64,000 nt of DNA from Prorocentrum cordatum (Eukaryota; Sar; Dinophyceae; Prorocentrales; Prorocentraceae). Positions 1 to 9,683 of the stretch are shown here, piece by piece. A program made the position numbers and the translations under genes. Location of the stretch: assembly GCA_963575745.1 (NCBI GenBank), contig CAUYUJ010014348.1:349581-413580 (forward strand), read 5' to 3'. Below the pieces are notes generated by a model that ran no database searches, was not told the origin of the DNA, and was given only the letters and a program-made list of their open reading frames with translations. Position 1 is the stretch's first letter. Every line of letters begins with the position of its first letter.

Positions 1-197
1 GGTGACCTCGAGCTCCCCCAGGACCTCACCGCACGGTCCGTCGCCGCACGGGTTTGGGGACCCTGGAGGCCCCTGTCGCCCGAGACAGCCTCGGAGAGGG
101 ACTTGAGTCCCAAAACCGTGCGGGGACCCCGAATCCCCACCGACTCGCACAGTGTGGTCACCGCCCCGTTTGGGGGCCCCCGACACATGCCGAAGAG
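1..197. repeat. Imperfect inverted repeat at the window edge
   Basis: The arms at about 44-60 (CCGCACGGGTTTGGGG) and 108-123 are reverse complements with one or two mismatches. No target duplication can be judged because the left side may be cut by the window edge. It is probably the remnant of a foldback element. Confidence 0.4.
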
Positions 198-430
198 ATG
201 AGCAGGGACCGACCGTCCCGGCCTTCCTGTGGGTCTACCACGACTTGTTCTTGGATACCAAACACGTTCTAAGAACAGAAACAGTGTTCTCAGAACAGAA
301 GCCCGATGCGTTAACACAGGACAGTCCCAGCCAGAGATGTTCCAAAAACATGTCGTGCAGACCACAAAAGGTTCTTAGACCATTTTTGGGAAGGCGTACA
401 GGCGAGCTACGCTTCGCCACTGCTTGCAAG
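198..430 (+). repeat. Dispersed repeat A, copy 1
   Basis: It begins GAGCAGGGACCGACCGTCCC and ends CTTCGCCACTGCTTG. Diverged copies lie at 61585-61830 and 62650-62815. All three carry short palindromes of the GTTCTTAGAAC or GTTCTGAGAAC kind and the shared block GCAGACCACAAA. It has no coding character. The class is unknown; no tRNA-like boxes were found. Confidence 0.65.
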
Positions 431-588
431 AATTGTCCCAATTCCAGCGTCTTGACTGCTCGGCTGCCGGCCCGGTGCCGCCACCGCCTGCGCGCGCCGC
501 TTCTCCCGAAGCCCCACGGCCGAGGCGGCGCCGCGCCGCGCCGCGGCGGCAGCGGCGACCCTTGCAGGGTTCACAGTGGATGGCGCGC
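431..588. other. GC-rich unassigned stretch
   Basis: This very GC-rich segment between repeat A and the first TAGGGG element resembles dinoflagellate coding composition on the minus strand (Ala/Arg/Gly-rich). No frame gives a recognisable protein and no exon borders can be set. Confidence 0.3.
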
Positions 589-593
589 ACAAA

Positions 594-791
594 TAGGGGA
601 ACAAAAAGTGGCATAAACATAACAAGTCGGAGGTCCGCGCGGATTTCTCGGATCGGCGCTGGACCCCCCTCCCTGGCGCGCGGAGCGCGCCAGGGGCGGG
701 GCCGGAGGCGCCGCCGGGGGCTCCAGCGCCGATCCGAGAAATCTGCGCGGACCTCCGAGTTCTTATGTTTATGTTACTTTTTGTTCCCCTA
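594..791. mobile_element. TAGGGG-family MITE, copy 1
   Basis: This is a non-autonomous inverted-repeat DNA element. The 198 bp form an almost complete palindrome, with arms of about 70 bp starting TAGGGGAACAAAAAG and ending CTTTTTGTTCCCCTA. It is flanked on both sides by the 5-base target duplication ACAAA (589-593 and 792-796). The loop holds GGCGCGCGGAGCGCGCC. There is no coding capacity, so the transposase must act in trans. Confidence 0.9.
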
Positions 792-804
792 ACAAAGGGA
801 TGGG

Positions 805-925
805 GGGAGGGGTGAAGGCTTCTTAAACCGAGGCTGCTTCTCAGACGTCGATGGCCCTCCATCTATACAGATGAGACCCGCGCCTTCTAAGGAGCAGGGT
901 GCTTCTAAGAAACCTGCCCCCCTCC
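805..925. mobile_element. AGAAGC inverted-repeat element, copy
   Basis: The ends are imperfect reverse complements (GGCTTCTTAAACC on the left, GCTTCTAAGAAACC on the right), with a GAGGCTGCTTCTCAGACG block. A close relative lies at 57180-57300; a related group is at 21155-21310 and 62475-62640. It reads as a small palindromic transposon without genes. Confidence 0.5.
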
Positions 926-944
926 TCCATACACCCAGGAGAGC

Positions 945-1030
945 CCAGAATCGAATCGATAAGTCGGATCGGCGATCGAAATAAATCGGATCGGATCGAA
1001 TTGAAGCGGATCGAGCCGGAGGAATCGAAG
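945..1030. repeat. Degenerate GATCGG/AATCGA short repeat
   Basis: Many imperfect copies of a five- to six-base GATCG motif. A similar block (GACAAGTCGGATCGGCGATC) occurs near 39535. It is low complexity with no coding frame. Confidence 0.55.
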
Positions 1031-1209
1031 CGAGCCCTGCATCCACCCCTCTGCGCGTGGCTGATGCAAGGCGGCGCGGGCTTGAAGAGGCTGGGCTGGG
1101 GCCCCGCGGGGGGTGGGCGCCCGCCCCGCGCTGCTCGACAGCAAGAAACGCCGCCGGCAGGACGAATCGGGCAGGGCGCGGCGACCCGCCTTCGCGGCTG
1201 CCCTCTGCT

Positions 1210-1379
1210 GACGACCTACCAGAACACCCCAACCTCACCCGAAGGCCCGAATCTCGGGTTTGGGGGGGTAATGGTTCCACATGTGTTTGTTTCAATGTTC
1301 CCCGACCCCCCCCCCCACTGGAAATGGAGGGCAAATTGAGGCCTGCGGGTTGGGTTGGGGGCGGTTTGGTGGGTGGTGA
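1210..1379. mobile_element. ACCCCAACC MITE family, copy 1
   Basis: It begins GACGACCTACCAGAAC and ends GGTGGGTGGTGA. The inner arms CCCAACCTCACCCGAAGG and its complement form the inverted repeat. It carries the family hallmark GGAAATGGAGGGCAAATTGA. The better-preserved copy at 23547-23716 defines the ends by an empty site; a third copy is at 36009-36150. No clear target duplication is seen here. Confidence 0.7.
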
Positions 1380-1781
1380 CTTTCTCTTCCGCCCGCACTC
1401 GTGTGCCGTGGCCGGGCGCGCCCCGGAGGCCCCAACCCACCGCCACGAGGAGACCGTGGCGGGTACGGAAGATGCATCTGGAGCCGCGGCGCTTCCCGAT
1501 CGCGCTCCAGGACGCTGCCCCCCCCCCCCCCCGCGTCCAAGACATGCCTGAGCTTCGCTGCTCAGCGTCCTGTGTGCGGCAAGCAGGCAGCGAGAGCTCA
1601 CGTGAGAGCCCCCGAGGGAGGCTCTCGGCATCGGGAGCACGTTGCACGGCGACTACGGTGAGGGCGTTGGATACTGAACGATTGGATGAGCAATCCAAAA
1701 TCCGAGGCCCGTGGAGCACCAACTTCGAGGCCTGGCCACGGAGATCGCTGCCGCCGGGCGGGAATCCTCCGGGGTCTGAAA
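1380..1781. other. GC-rich, weakly gene-like stretch
   Basis: Some plus-strand frames look protein-like, for example around 1655-1765 (RALDTERLDEQSKIRGPW), but they are short and shift frame. A run of C lies at 1519-1531. It may hold a decayed exon or retro-copy. No family is recognised. Confidence 0.25.
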
Positions 1782-1980
1782 TAGGGGAGCAAAAAGTGGC
1801 TTAAACATGACAACTCGGAGGTCCGCGCGGATTTCTCGGATCGGCGCTGGACCCCCCTCCCTGGCGCGCGGAGCGCGCCAGGGGCGGCGCTGGAGGCGCC
1901 GCCGGGGGGCCCCAACGCCGATCCGAGAAATCCGCGCCGACCTCCGAGTTTTCATGTTTATGTCACTTTTCGTTCCCCTA
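1782..1980. mobile_element. TAGGGG-family MITE, copy 2
   Basis: 199 bp, very similar to 594-791, with the same long near-perfect inverted repeat and the same loop. The 5-base target duplication TGAAA lies at 1777-1781 and 1981-1985. The different duplications of the two copies show independent insertions, and the high arm identity suggests recent activity. Confidence 0.9.
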
Positions 1981-1985
1981 TGAAA

Positions 1986-2308
1986 CCTCCTGGGAACACC
2001 TCCTCAACGAACGCCCCCACCGAAGTCCGGGAACGTCCAAGAAGAGGAGGATGAGGAGGAGGAGGAAGAGGACGAGGAAGAGGAGGGAGGAGGAGGAGGA
2101 GGAGGAGGAGGAGGAGGAGGAGGAGGAGGAGGAGGAGGAGGAGGAGGAGGAGGAGGAGGGAGGAGGAGGAGGAGGAGGAGGAGGAGGAGGAGGAGGAGGA
2201 GGAGGGAGGAGGAGGCGGAGGAGGAGGACGAGGAGGAGGAGGAGATCGCTGCCGCCGTGCGGGAACACCTCCTCAACGAACGCCCCCACCGAAGTTCGGG
2301 AGCGTCCA
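1986..2308. repeat. Direct repeat flanking a GGA tract
   Basis: A block of about 50 bp (core CAACGAACGCCCCCACCGAA) occurs at 1988-2036 and again at 2255-2305, bracketing an almost pure GGA/GAG purine tract at 2038-2250. GAGATCGCTGCCGCCG before the second copy also occurs at 1741-1756, so the area was duplicated before or during tract expansion. The open frames here are only poly-Glu, poly-Gly or poly-Arg. Confidence 0.75.
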
Positions 2309-2370
2309 GGGGGGGGGGGCGTGCAAGACCAGGGGGGGGGGGGGCGCTCCCGGGGGGGGGGGCCCAGGGA
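2309..2370 (+). repeat. Clustered G-runs
   Basis: Runs of eight to eleven G interrupted by short spacers. They could fold as G-quadruplexes on the plus strand. There is no coding signal. Confidence 0.6.
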
Positions 2371-2424
2371 CGCACTGAAAGGAGAATAAGCGCGCCAGGA
2401 AATCAGGGGAGTGATCTCCAGCCC

Positions 2425-2600
2425 CCCTGCAGGGCATTTTTTAATACATAGGATTTCTAAAAACATAGGATGTTTAAATACATGGTTCACTTATGAATAG
2501 AATTGTGCATGAACTCATCGTTGTTTTTAATACTAAATCCCTGCATGTGTTAATACATGATCCGCACGCGGAGCATGTATACAAAACGGCACTGTATAGT
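2425..2600. repeat. Dispersed repeat B, copy 1
   Basis: AT-richer than its surroundings and full of TACATG-type motifs. It contains the palindrome CATGATCCGCACGCGGAGCATG and the block AACTCATCGTTGTTTT. A second copy lies at 58470-58635, inside the loop of a large inverted repeat. Confidence 0.65.
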
Positions 2601-2819
2601 CATCCGCCCCCCCCCCCTTCTCGCCCGCCCCAGAATGCAGCTGCGCATGCGATCCAGAGAGTCAGCATGTAAGACGCCTGGGCCAGCTCCCCAGACACTG
2701 CTGGAACACGCACCTGGGCCATCCGATCGCGTTCGCGCGGGAAGGACGAGCATGCTCAAGAAGCTGGGCCGGCTGTCTTGCAAGCTTGTGAACAGAACGA
2801 TGGCCCATGTTTCCAACAC

Positions 2820-3709
2820 TTGCTGCTGCTGTTGTTGTTGAGCTTTCACTTCGAAGCACAAGTGTTGTCGATCCCCCCTCTGGTAACCATTGTATGTTTC
2901 AATGAAGCGCTCCTCCGGGGGCTCGCACCTTGCTTGTTGTTCAAGGGAGTGGATGTGTCACCAAACTGGGACCGTGGTCCCCGAATTACAACAACAACAA
3001 CAACAACAAGAACATCAACGGCTCCCGCTGGATACTTCCTCACAATGTATTAAAGCATCGCGCTCTCGCGCGGGGGGTCCTCACAATCTAAGCAAGAATC
3101 GCGTTCTCGCATGGGACATCCTCGCAATTGATTCGGAAACCGCGCCCTCGACACTCAAGAATCACGCTCTCGCTTTGGATTTCCCTACGTTGCTTGGGAA
3201 TCGGCTATCGTTCAAAAATTGTTCGCGATTCGTGCAAGACGCATGTTTCAGCAACCCGCCTGATCGACATGGCCGCCTGGGCCCGCCTTCCTGACCCGCC
3301 CGTTAGAATCTACCCGCCCGATCTGCCTGCCTGGTTCTGCCACGTGTTTTGTGTTCCTAGCCCCCTTCCTGCTACTCTCTCTCGCGCTCCGTCCTCCTCC
3401 CTTCCCTTTGTCCCGTCCTTCCATCATCCATTCTCTCTTCCCCTGCCATAGGGGCTGCAACAAATAGAGGGTAACGTACCCCCAATAGGGGGTACGATCG
3501 AAGACGAAGAGTGCGGGTATCGAGGATTGGGGTTAAGAGCGAACAGTCTTGAAATAATGTTTTGCTGGTATTGTTGTAGTTGCTGTTGTTGAGCTTTCAT
3601 TTCTGTGCACATTGCGTTTGTTCAATTGAAGGGCCCTCGTCGTGGCTCGCACCCTACGATTACTCAGAAAGAATATTCTGGTTCGAATTGGGCCCCTGGC
3701 CCCCCAGCT

Positions 3710-3762
<53 letters not shown>

Positions 3763-4340
3763 AATAACGGATCTCGCCTGATACTTCCTCAGGAGTAATT
3801 TCGAAATCGCGCTCTCGCGCGGGAATTCATCGCAAACTGTGCAGGAATCGCTCGCGCTCTCGCCGGGGACCCCCTCGCAGTTTATTCCGGCGCCGCGCCC
3901 TCGACGCTCGAGAACAACGCTCCCGCTCTGGCTGATCTCACGATTTACCTGGGAACCGCGCTCTCGCTCGAGACTTCCTCGCGGCTCCTGCAGGACGCAC
4001 GCTTCGGCAGCCCGCCTGCTCGACCTGGCCGCCCGTGCCCGCCTTCCGGGCACGCCCGTTCGGGCCTGCGCGCCCTATCTGCCCGTCTGGCTATACCACG
4101 TGCTTTCTGCTCCTAGCCCCTGCACTGCTAATTTCGTTCGTGCCCCATCCTCCTCCGTCCCCTCTCAATCCGTAATTTCCCTTATTCGAGGGGCTGCGCA
4201 AAATTCACGTGGCAGGCAAGGAAACGTATATCCGCAAGGGGGGACGATCGAAGACGACGAGGGAGGGTACCGACGGTGTGGGATATACGTGTTGAATGGC
4301 ACGCGCGCGGATAAGAGCGAACATTCTTAAACATATAATT
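2820..4340 (+). repeat. CTCTCGC long repeat family, two tandem units
   Basis: Each unit runs: TTG tract and GAGCTTTCA; a CAA tract (2990-3010 and 3714-3762); a series of degenerate repeats of about 50 bp with CGCTCTCGC and ACTTCCTCGCA; a CCCGCC-rich block; a pyrimidine-rich block; and a tail with GATCGAAGACGAAGAGGGCG and AAGAGCGAACAGTCTT. The units span about 2838-3590 and 3591-4340. Other units lie at 5430-6430, 6470-7105, 7106-7880, 8730-9360, 9684-10250 and 11090-11715, with minus copies at 35470-35840 and 47810-49080. No protein-coding frame is conserved. Confidence 0.75.
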
Positions 4341-4483
4341 GAATTCTCACTTCTGAAAAGAAATTATTGTTGATCCCCCCATCACAGGTGCTTACTGTTT
4401 TTCCCCACATGTTTCGTGGGGTTCTGGTTTTTCCCTGCCGCGCCGCACCCGCGTCTCACCTCCCCCCTCCCCTTCCCCTTCTC

Positions 4484-4577
4484 ACACATCGCAGCACAGC
4501 GCAGCACAGCACAGCACAGCACAGCACGGCACAGCACAGCGCACCGCACAGCAGCACAGCACAGCACAGCATAGCAC
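4484..4577. repeat. CACAG microsatellite
   Basis: About 18 copies of the pentamer CACAG with a few substitutions, directly before the 79-bp minisatellite. Confidence 0.85.
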
Positions 4578-4583
4578 CTAGGG

Positions 4584-5169
4584 CATTCCTTCGACGCCAC
4601 AGGGGGTGCGCTGGGGGTGGGGGCCCTATGCGTTGTATGCTCCCAGGGCGTGGCACGCGTGGCATTTCCTCTACGCCACAGGGGGTGCGCCGGGGGTGGG
4701 GGCCCTATGCGCTGTAGGCTCCCAGGGCGTGGCAGGCGTGGCATTTCCTCGACGCCACAGGGGGTGCGCTGGGGGTGGGGGCCCTACGCGCTGTAGGCTC
4801 CCAGGGCGTAGCAGGCGTGGCATTTCCTCGACGCCACAGGGGGTGCGCTGGGGGTGGGGGCCCTATGCGCTGTAGGCTCCCAGGGCGTGGCAGGCGTGGC
4901 ATTTCCTCGACGCCACAGGGGGTGCGCTGGGGGTGGGGGCCCTATGCGCTGCAGGCTCCCAGGGGGTGGCAGGCGTGGCATTTCCTCGACGCCACAGGGG
5001 GTGCGCTGGGGGTGGGGGCCCTATGCGCTGCAGGCTCCCAGGGGGTGGCAGGCGTGGCATTTCCTCGACGCCACAGGGGGTGCGCTGGGGGTGGGGGCCC
5101 TATGCGCTGTAGGCTCCCACGGCGTGGCAGGCGTGGCATTTCTTCGACGCCACAGGGGGTGCACTGGGA
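4584..5169. repeat. 79-bp minisatellite, 7.4 copies
   Basis: Units begin at 4584, 4663, 4742, 4821, 4900, 4979, 5058 and 5137 (partial), exactly 79 bp apart and over 90% alike. Each holds GACGCCACAGGGGGTGCGC and GGGGGCCCTATGCGCTG. Because 79 is not divisible by three, the overlapping open frames on both strands are artefacts. Confidence 0.95.
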
Positions 5170-5400
5170 GGTAGGAGGAGGAGGTAGAGGAGGAGCAGGA
5201 GGAGCAGGAGGAGGAGGAGGAGGAGGAGGAGGAGGAGGAGGAGGAGGAGGAGGACGGGGAGGTGGGGCAGCAGCAGCGGCGGCAGCAGCAGCAGCAGCAG
5301 CAGCTGCAGCAGCAGACGCAGCAGCAGCAGCAGCAGAAGCAACAGCAGCAGAAGCAGCAGCAGGAGGACACCGAGGAGAAGGAGGAGCAGCAGCAGAAGC
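5170..5400. repeat. GGA tract followed by GCA tract
   Basis: A GGA-rich purine tract to about 5260 passes into a GCA/GCAGCA tract to about 5400. It separates the minisatellite from the next CTCTCGC unit. Confidence 0.9.
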
Positions 5401-5429
5401 ACCGATGTACACATGGGAAATAAAATAAG

Positions 5430-6430
5430 TATGTGGGGCTCCTCGGTGGCGTAATTTCTCAATCAACGTGTGCGCCTCGACGCTCGCACCCTGTTTTTTG
5501 GCAGGGAAAGTCTTCCTGCTCAAACTAGCCCCCTGTCCCCCGGGTTACAACAACAACGGCTCCCGCCTGAGACTTCCTCACAATTTAGCCAGGACCCCCG
5601 CTCCCGCCCGAGACCTCCTCGCATTTGATTCAGGAACCGCGCTCCCGCTTGGGACTTCCTTACAATTTATGCAGGAATCGCTCTCCCGGCGCTCTGGAGT
5701 CGCGCTCTCGCTGGAGACTTGCTTGCAACTTACTGAAGAATGGCCTTGCGTTGGAATTTCTTGCAATTTGCCCAAACGCCGCGCTCCCGGCACCCAGGCA
5801 CCCAGGAGTCGCGCCCGTTGTGGCCCCATGTGCATGCCCTTCGTGGCCCCGCTGTCGCCATTTGTGTCCCCCTCACTGTCCTGCGTGGCCCAATTGCTAC
5901 CCTCAGTGGCCCCATTTTTGCCCTCTGTGGCCCCGCATTATCTGCACTTCGTGGCCCCCTGTCGTTCGCGCTCTTCGTGGGCCCATACGCATTCCGTTCG
6001 TGCCCCCGCTGTCGCCCTTCGTGCCCTACTTCGTGACCTTGTGGCCCTGCTGTCGTTCTCTCTCGCTCTCGCTTTCGCTCGTCGTCGCCGTCGTCGTCGC
6101 CGTCGTCTTCGACGTCGTCGTCGTCGTCGTGGTTGGTCCCCTGTCCGTCCCTCTTGGGGTCGGGTCGACGGTCCGCGGCCGCCCCGCCGACGCTGCCGCT
6201 GGCCAGGCCGACGGTCCGCGGCCGCCCCGCCGCTTGCCGGGGCCTGGCCTGCAGGGAAGAAAGGTATACCACCCAAAATGGGTTCGATCGAAGACGAAGA
6301 GGGCGGGTATCGAGGGTTTGGGAAATACGCGTTGTTGGACACTCGAGCATATAAGGGCGAACAGTCTTAAAATGACTTGTTGTAGTTGTTCATGCTGCTG
6401 TTGTTGCTGCTGCTGTTGGTAATGGTTTTG
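5430..6430 (+). repeat. CTCTCGC family unit with internal GTGGCCC and CGTCGT tracts
   Basis: It has the usual order (CAA remnant near 5548, CGCTCTCGC blocks, GATCGAAGACGAAGAGGGCG at 6288-6307, GGCGAACAGTCTT tail, TTG tract). It also carries a degenerate array built on CGTGGCCCC at about 5820-6060 and a CGTCGT array at 6085-6130. Confidence 0.7.
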
Positions 6431-6469
6431 ATGTTGTTGTTTTTGCACTTGCTGTGGTTGTTGTTATGG

Positions 6470-7105
6470 TTGTTGATGCGTTTGTTTGAAGTGTTGAGTT
6501 CGCGCGTCTAGAAAAAAAGCGGTTGATCCCCCTCAGGTAACCTGTGCGTTCGTCAACCAAGGTGTTTCTCCCAAGGCTCGCAGCCTGTTTTTATTGAAAA
6601 AGAAGCGCGGTGTCACTAAACTTTGTTGTTGGGCCCCGGTTTAGAATCACAACGTCGTATCCCGCCTGATACGCCCGTACAAAGTATTCCCAAATGTCGC
6701 TCTCGCGCGGAACTTCCTCATAATATTATAGGAACCGCGCTCTCGTGTGGGACTTCCTCGCAATGTATTCAGACGCCGCGCCCTCGACTCTCAGGTATCA
6801 CGCTCTCGCTTTGGATGGCCCCACGGATTATTTGGAAATCGCGGCTTCGTCGAGGCTACGTCGCGATTCATGCAAGACGTACGCTTCAGCAACCCGCCTG
6901 CCCCTTGTCCCTTCCTTCCACCTGTCGTCCTTTCCCCTGTTCTAGGGGCTGCACAGAATTCGCGTGGCATGTGAAGAAAATGTACCCCCAGGGGGGGTAC
7001 AATCGAAGACGAAGAGGGCGGGTATCGAGGTTTCGGGATACAAGTGTTGAGTGGAACCCGAGCAGAACAAAGAACGAACCGTCTTACAATGGTTGTTGTT
7101 GGTGT
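6470..7105 (+). repeat. CTCTCGC family unit, shorter form
   Basis: A shorter unit without a CAA tract. The tail with CAATCGAAGACGAAGAGGGC (7001-7020) and the following TTG motifs are intact. Frames here are open but match nothing recognisable. Confidence 0.65.
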
Positions 7106-7309
7106 TGAACTCTCACCAACGAATAATTATAATAATTATTGTTTGATCCAGGGAGCACATTGTGTGTTTCCAATTGAAGTGGTTCGCTCTCCCGGGGTTC
7201 GCAACCTGTTTGTTTGTTGTGTTTGTTTTGTTTTTCAATAAAAAACAAAGGAAGCCTTGGATCTCAGAATTGTGTCGTTGGCCCCCAGTTTGCAGCAACA
7301 GCGGCTCCC
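7106..7309 (+). repeat. Start of the next CTCTCGC unit
   Basis: AT-richer leader of the unit (CTCTCACCAACG, then TTTGTTTGTTGTGTTTG). It lies just outside the 2.37-kb duplication, which begins at 7310, and so is present only once. Confidence 0.6.
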
Positions 7310-9365
7310 GTCCGCACAATGGATTCCCAAATCGCGCTCTCGGGCGCGACTTCCTCAACATGTATGCAGAGATCGCGCTCTCGCGTGGAACCTCCTCGCA
7401 ATGTATTCAGACGCAGCGCCCTCGACACTCAAGAATGACTCTCTTGCGGTGACCTTCCTGACAACGTATTTGAACATCGCGCGATCGCTCGAGACTTCCT
7501 CCCGCTTCCTGCAGGACGCACGCTTCAGCAACCCGCCTGCCCGACCTGGCCGCCTGGGCCCGCCTGTCCAACCCACCTGTTAAGGTCTACCCGCACGATC
7601 CGCCCGTCGGGTTCTGTCGCATGCGTTCGGCTCCTAGCCGCTAGCCCCCTCCTGCTACTCTCTCGTGCTCCATTATGTTCCATCGTCTTCCCTCCCCCCT
7701 GGCCCTTTCTTTCCATCCGTCTTCTGCTCCCCTACCTTAGGGGCTGCGCGAAATACACGCTGCAACTAAGGGAGATACAACCACAAGGGGAAACGATCGT
7801 AGACGAAGGGGACGAGCATCGAGGGTTCGGAATAGACGTGTGGCGTGACACGCGGGCATATGTGAGAGCGAACAATCATACAATGATTGTTGTTGCTGCT
7901 GATGTGGTTGCTGTTCTCGCTGCTGTTGTTGTCTTGGTGTCGTTTATGTTGCTGCTGTTGGTGATGTTGCTATGGTTGTTCAAATTGTTAATGTTGCTGG
8001 TGTTGTTGTTGCTGATGTTGTTGCTGCTGTTGTGACTGCTGTCGAGTGTGGTTGCTATTGTTGCTGGATGTGTTGATATTGCTGATGTTGTGGTTGCTGG
8101 TGTAGTTGGTGGTGTTGCTGCTGTTGTGGTTGTAGCTGTTTGTTGCTGCTGTTGTTGATGCGGTTGTCGGTGTTGCTGTCGTTGTTGTGGATGTTGTTGT
8201 TGCTGCTGTTGCTGATGAATGTTGTCGTTGGTGGTGGTGGTGTTGTGTATGGTGTTGCTGTTGTTGGTGCGGGTGTTGATGGTATGATCATTGCTGCTGG
8301 TGGTGTTGCTGTTCTGGCTGTTGCAATTGATCGTGTTGTAGTTATGGTTGTTGCTGTTGATGTTGTTACTGTTGCTGGTGCAGTTGTTGGTGATGCTGTT
8401 GATGTTGTTGGTGTTGCTCATATTGGTGTTGGTGGGGTTACTGTTGCTACTGTTCCTGATGATGTAAATGTTGATGGTGTGGCTGTTGGTGATGCTGTTG
8501 TTGTTGATGTTGCTGGTGTTGGTGCCATCGATGCTGTTGTTGGTTGCTGGTGTTGCTGCTGTCGCTGTTGTTGTTGTTGTTGATGTTGCTGTTGTTACTG
8601 TCGGTGTCGTCGTTGTTGTTGCTGTTGTCGTAGCTGTTGCTGTTGCGGTTGTTGGTTCTGTTGCTGCTGGTGTTGTTCTTGTTGGTCTTGGTGTTGCTGT
8701 TGATGTTGTTGGTGCTGGCGTCGGAGACTCGTTTCTAAAGAAGACGTATGGTTGATCACCGGAAACGGTTCCGCGCGCTCTCGCTTCGACGCCAGCAACA
8801 TTTTCTCTGAAAGCGATAAACGTGGGCCATTGGAGGCCCAGCTACAACAAAACGTCTCCTGCTCGATTTTGCATCACAATTTACCCCGAGACACCTTGGC
8901 CAGAGGCCCCCGAACTCAACAACGGCGCTCTCGCTCGAGACTTCCTCGCGATTCAACTAAGTTGGCTAAGGCCCGGCCACGACGACAAAGGCTCCTGTTC
9001 GACATTTCCTCGCGATTCACGATTTATTCTGGGAGCCCCTGGCCAAAAAGGCCCCCGAACTCAGGAACGGCGCTCTCGCGAGAGACCGAAATTCAGGCAA
9101 GTTGGTGGAGGCCCGGACGCGGCGACAAGGGCTCCCGTTCGACATTTCGCAATAGGTATCTGGAGAGCCCGTGGCCATAGACGCCCCCGATCTCCGGAAC
9201 GGCGCTCTCGCTCGAGGCATCTTCGCTCTTCAGTCAGTGGCCGACAAAAATGAGACTCCCCCCGAAAGGGGGTGCAATCGAAGACGAAGTGGGCGGGTAT
9301 CGAGGGTTGGGGTATACAGAATGCCAGACACGCGTGCCAGTAAGAGCGAACAGTCTTTAAATGAA

Positions 9366-9397
<32 letters not shown>

Positions 9398-9683
9398 TTG
9401 CTGCTGTTGTTATGGCTGCTCTTGCTGTTGCTGGTGCTGGTGTTGCTGTTGTACTGGTCCGCTTCCCCCTCCCCCGCTCTCTTTCCCTCACTCCGCGCGC
9501 CGCCATGCCGATGGGTGGCTGCTCGCAGCCTGCGCTGCTGCCCCGGGCCTGGTCTTGCCGCGCGCCGCCACAGCGGCCCAGCAACTGGCTGGACACACCA
9601 CGCCCGCTCCCGTCCCTGGTGGCGCACCGCCATATATTTTTGGTTTTGGCGCTGTTCGCATCGCGCCCTGAACCAACTGGCAT
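7310..9683 (+). repeat. 2.37-kb tandem duplication, first copy
   Basis: Starts TCCGCACAATGGATTCCCAA and ends GAACCAACTGGCAT. It contains one whole CTCTCGC unit, a TTG/CTG tract at 7880-8730, a second unit at 8730-9360, a short TTG tract and a GC-rich piece at 9440-9683. The next copy follows directly. Alignable parts differ by a few percent, plus indels in the TTG tract. Confidence 0.9.

Noticed and set aside
4484-5169. Possible CRISPR array (regular repeats)
   Set aside because: The units are contiguous without unique spacers, and the genome is eukaryotic.
4432-5428. Overlapping frames across the minisatellite
   Set aside because: The 79-bp period shifts frame each unit; the frames are by-products of the repeat.
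6288-6310. B-box-like GGTTCGATCG in the tail of the CTCTCGC family
   Set aside because: There is no A-box at a suitable distance, and other units read GGTACGATCG or GAAACGATCG, so it is not conserved.
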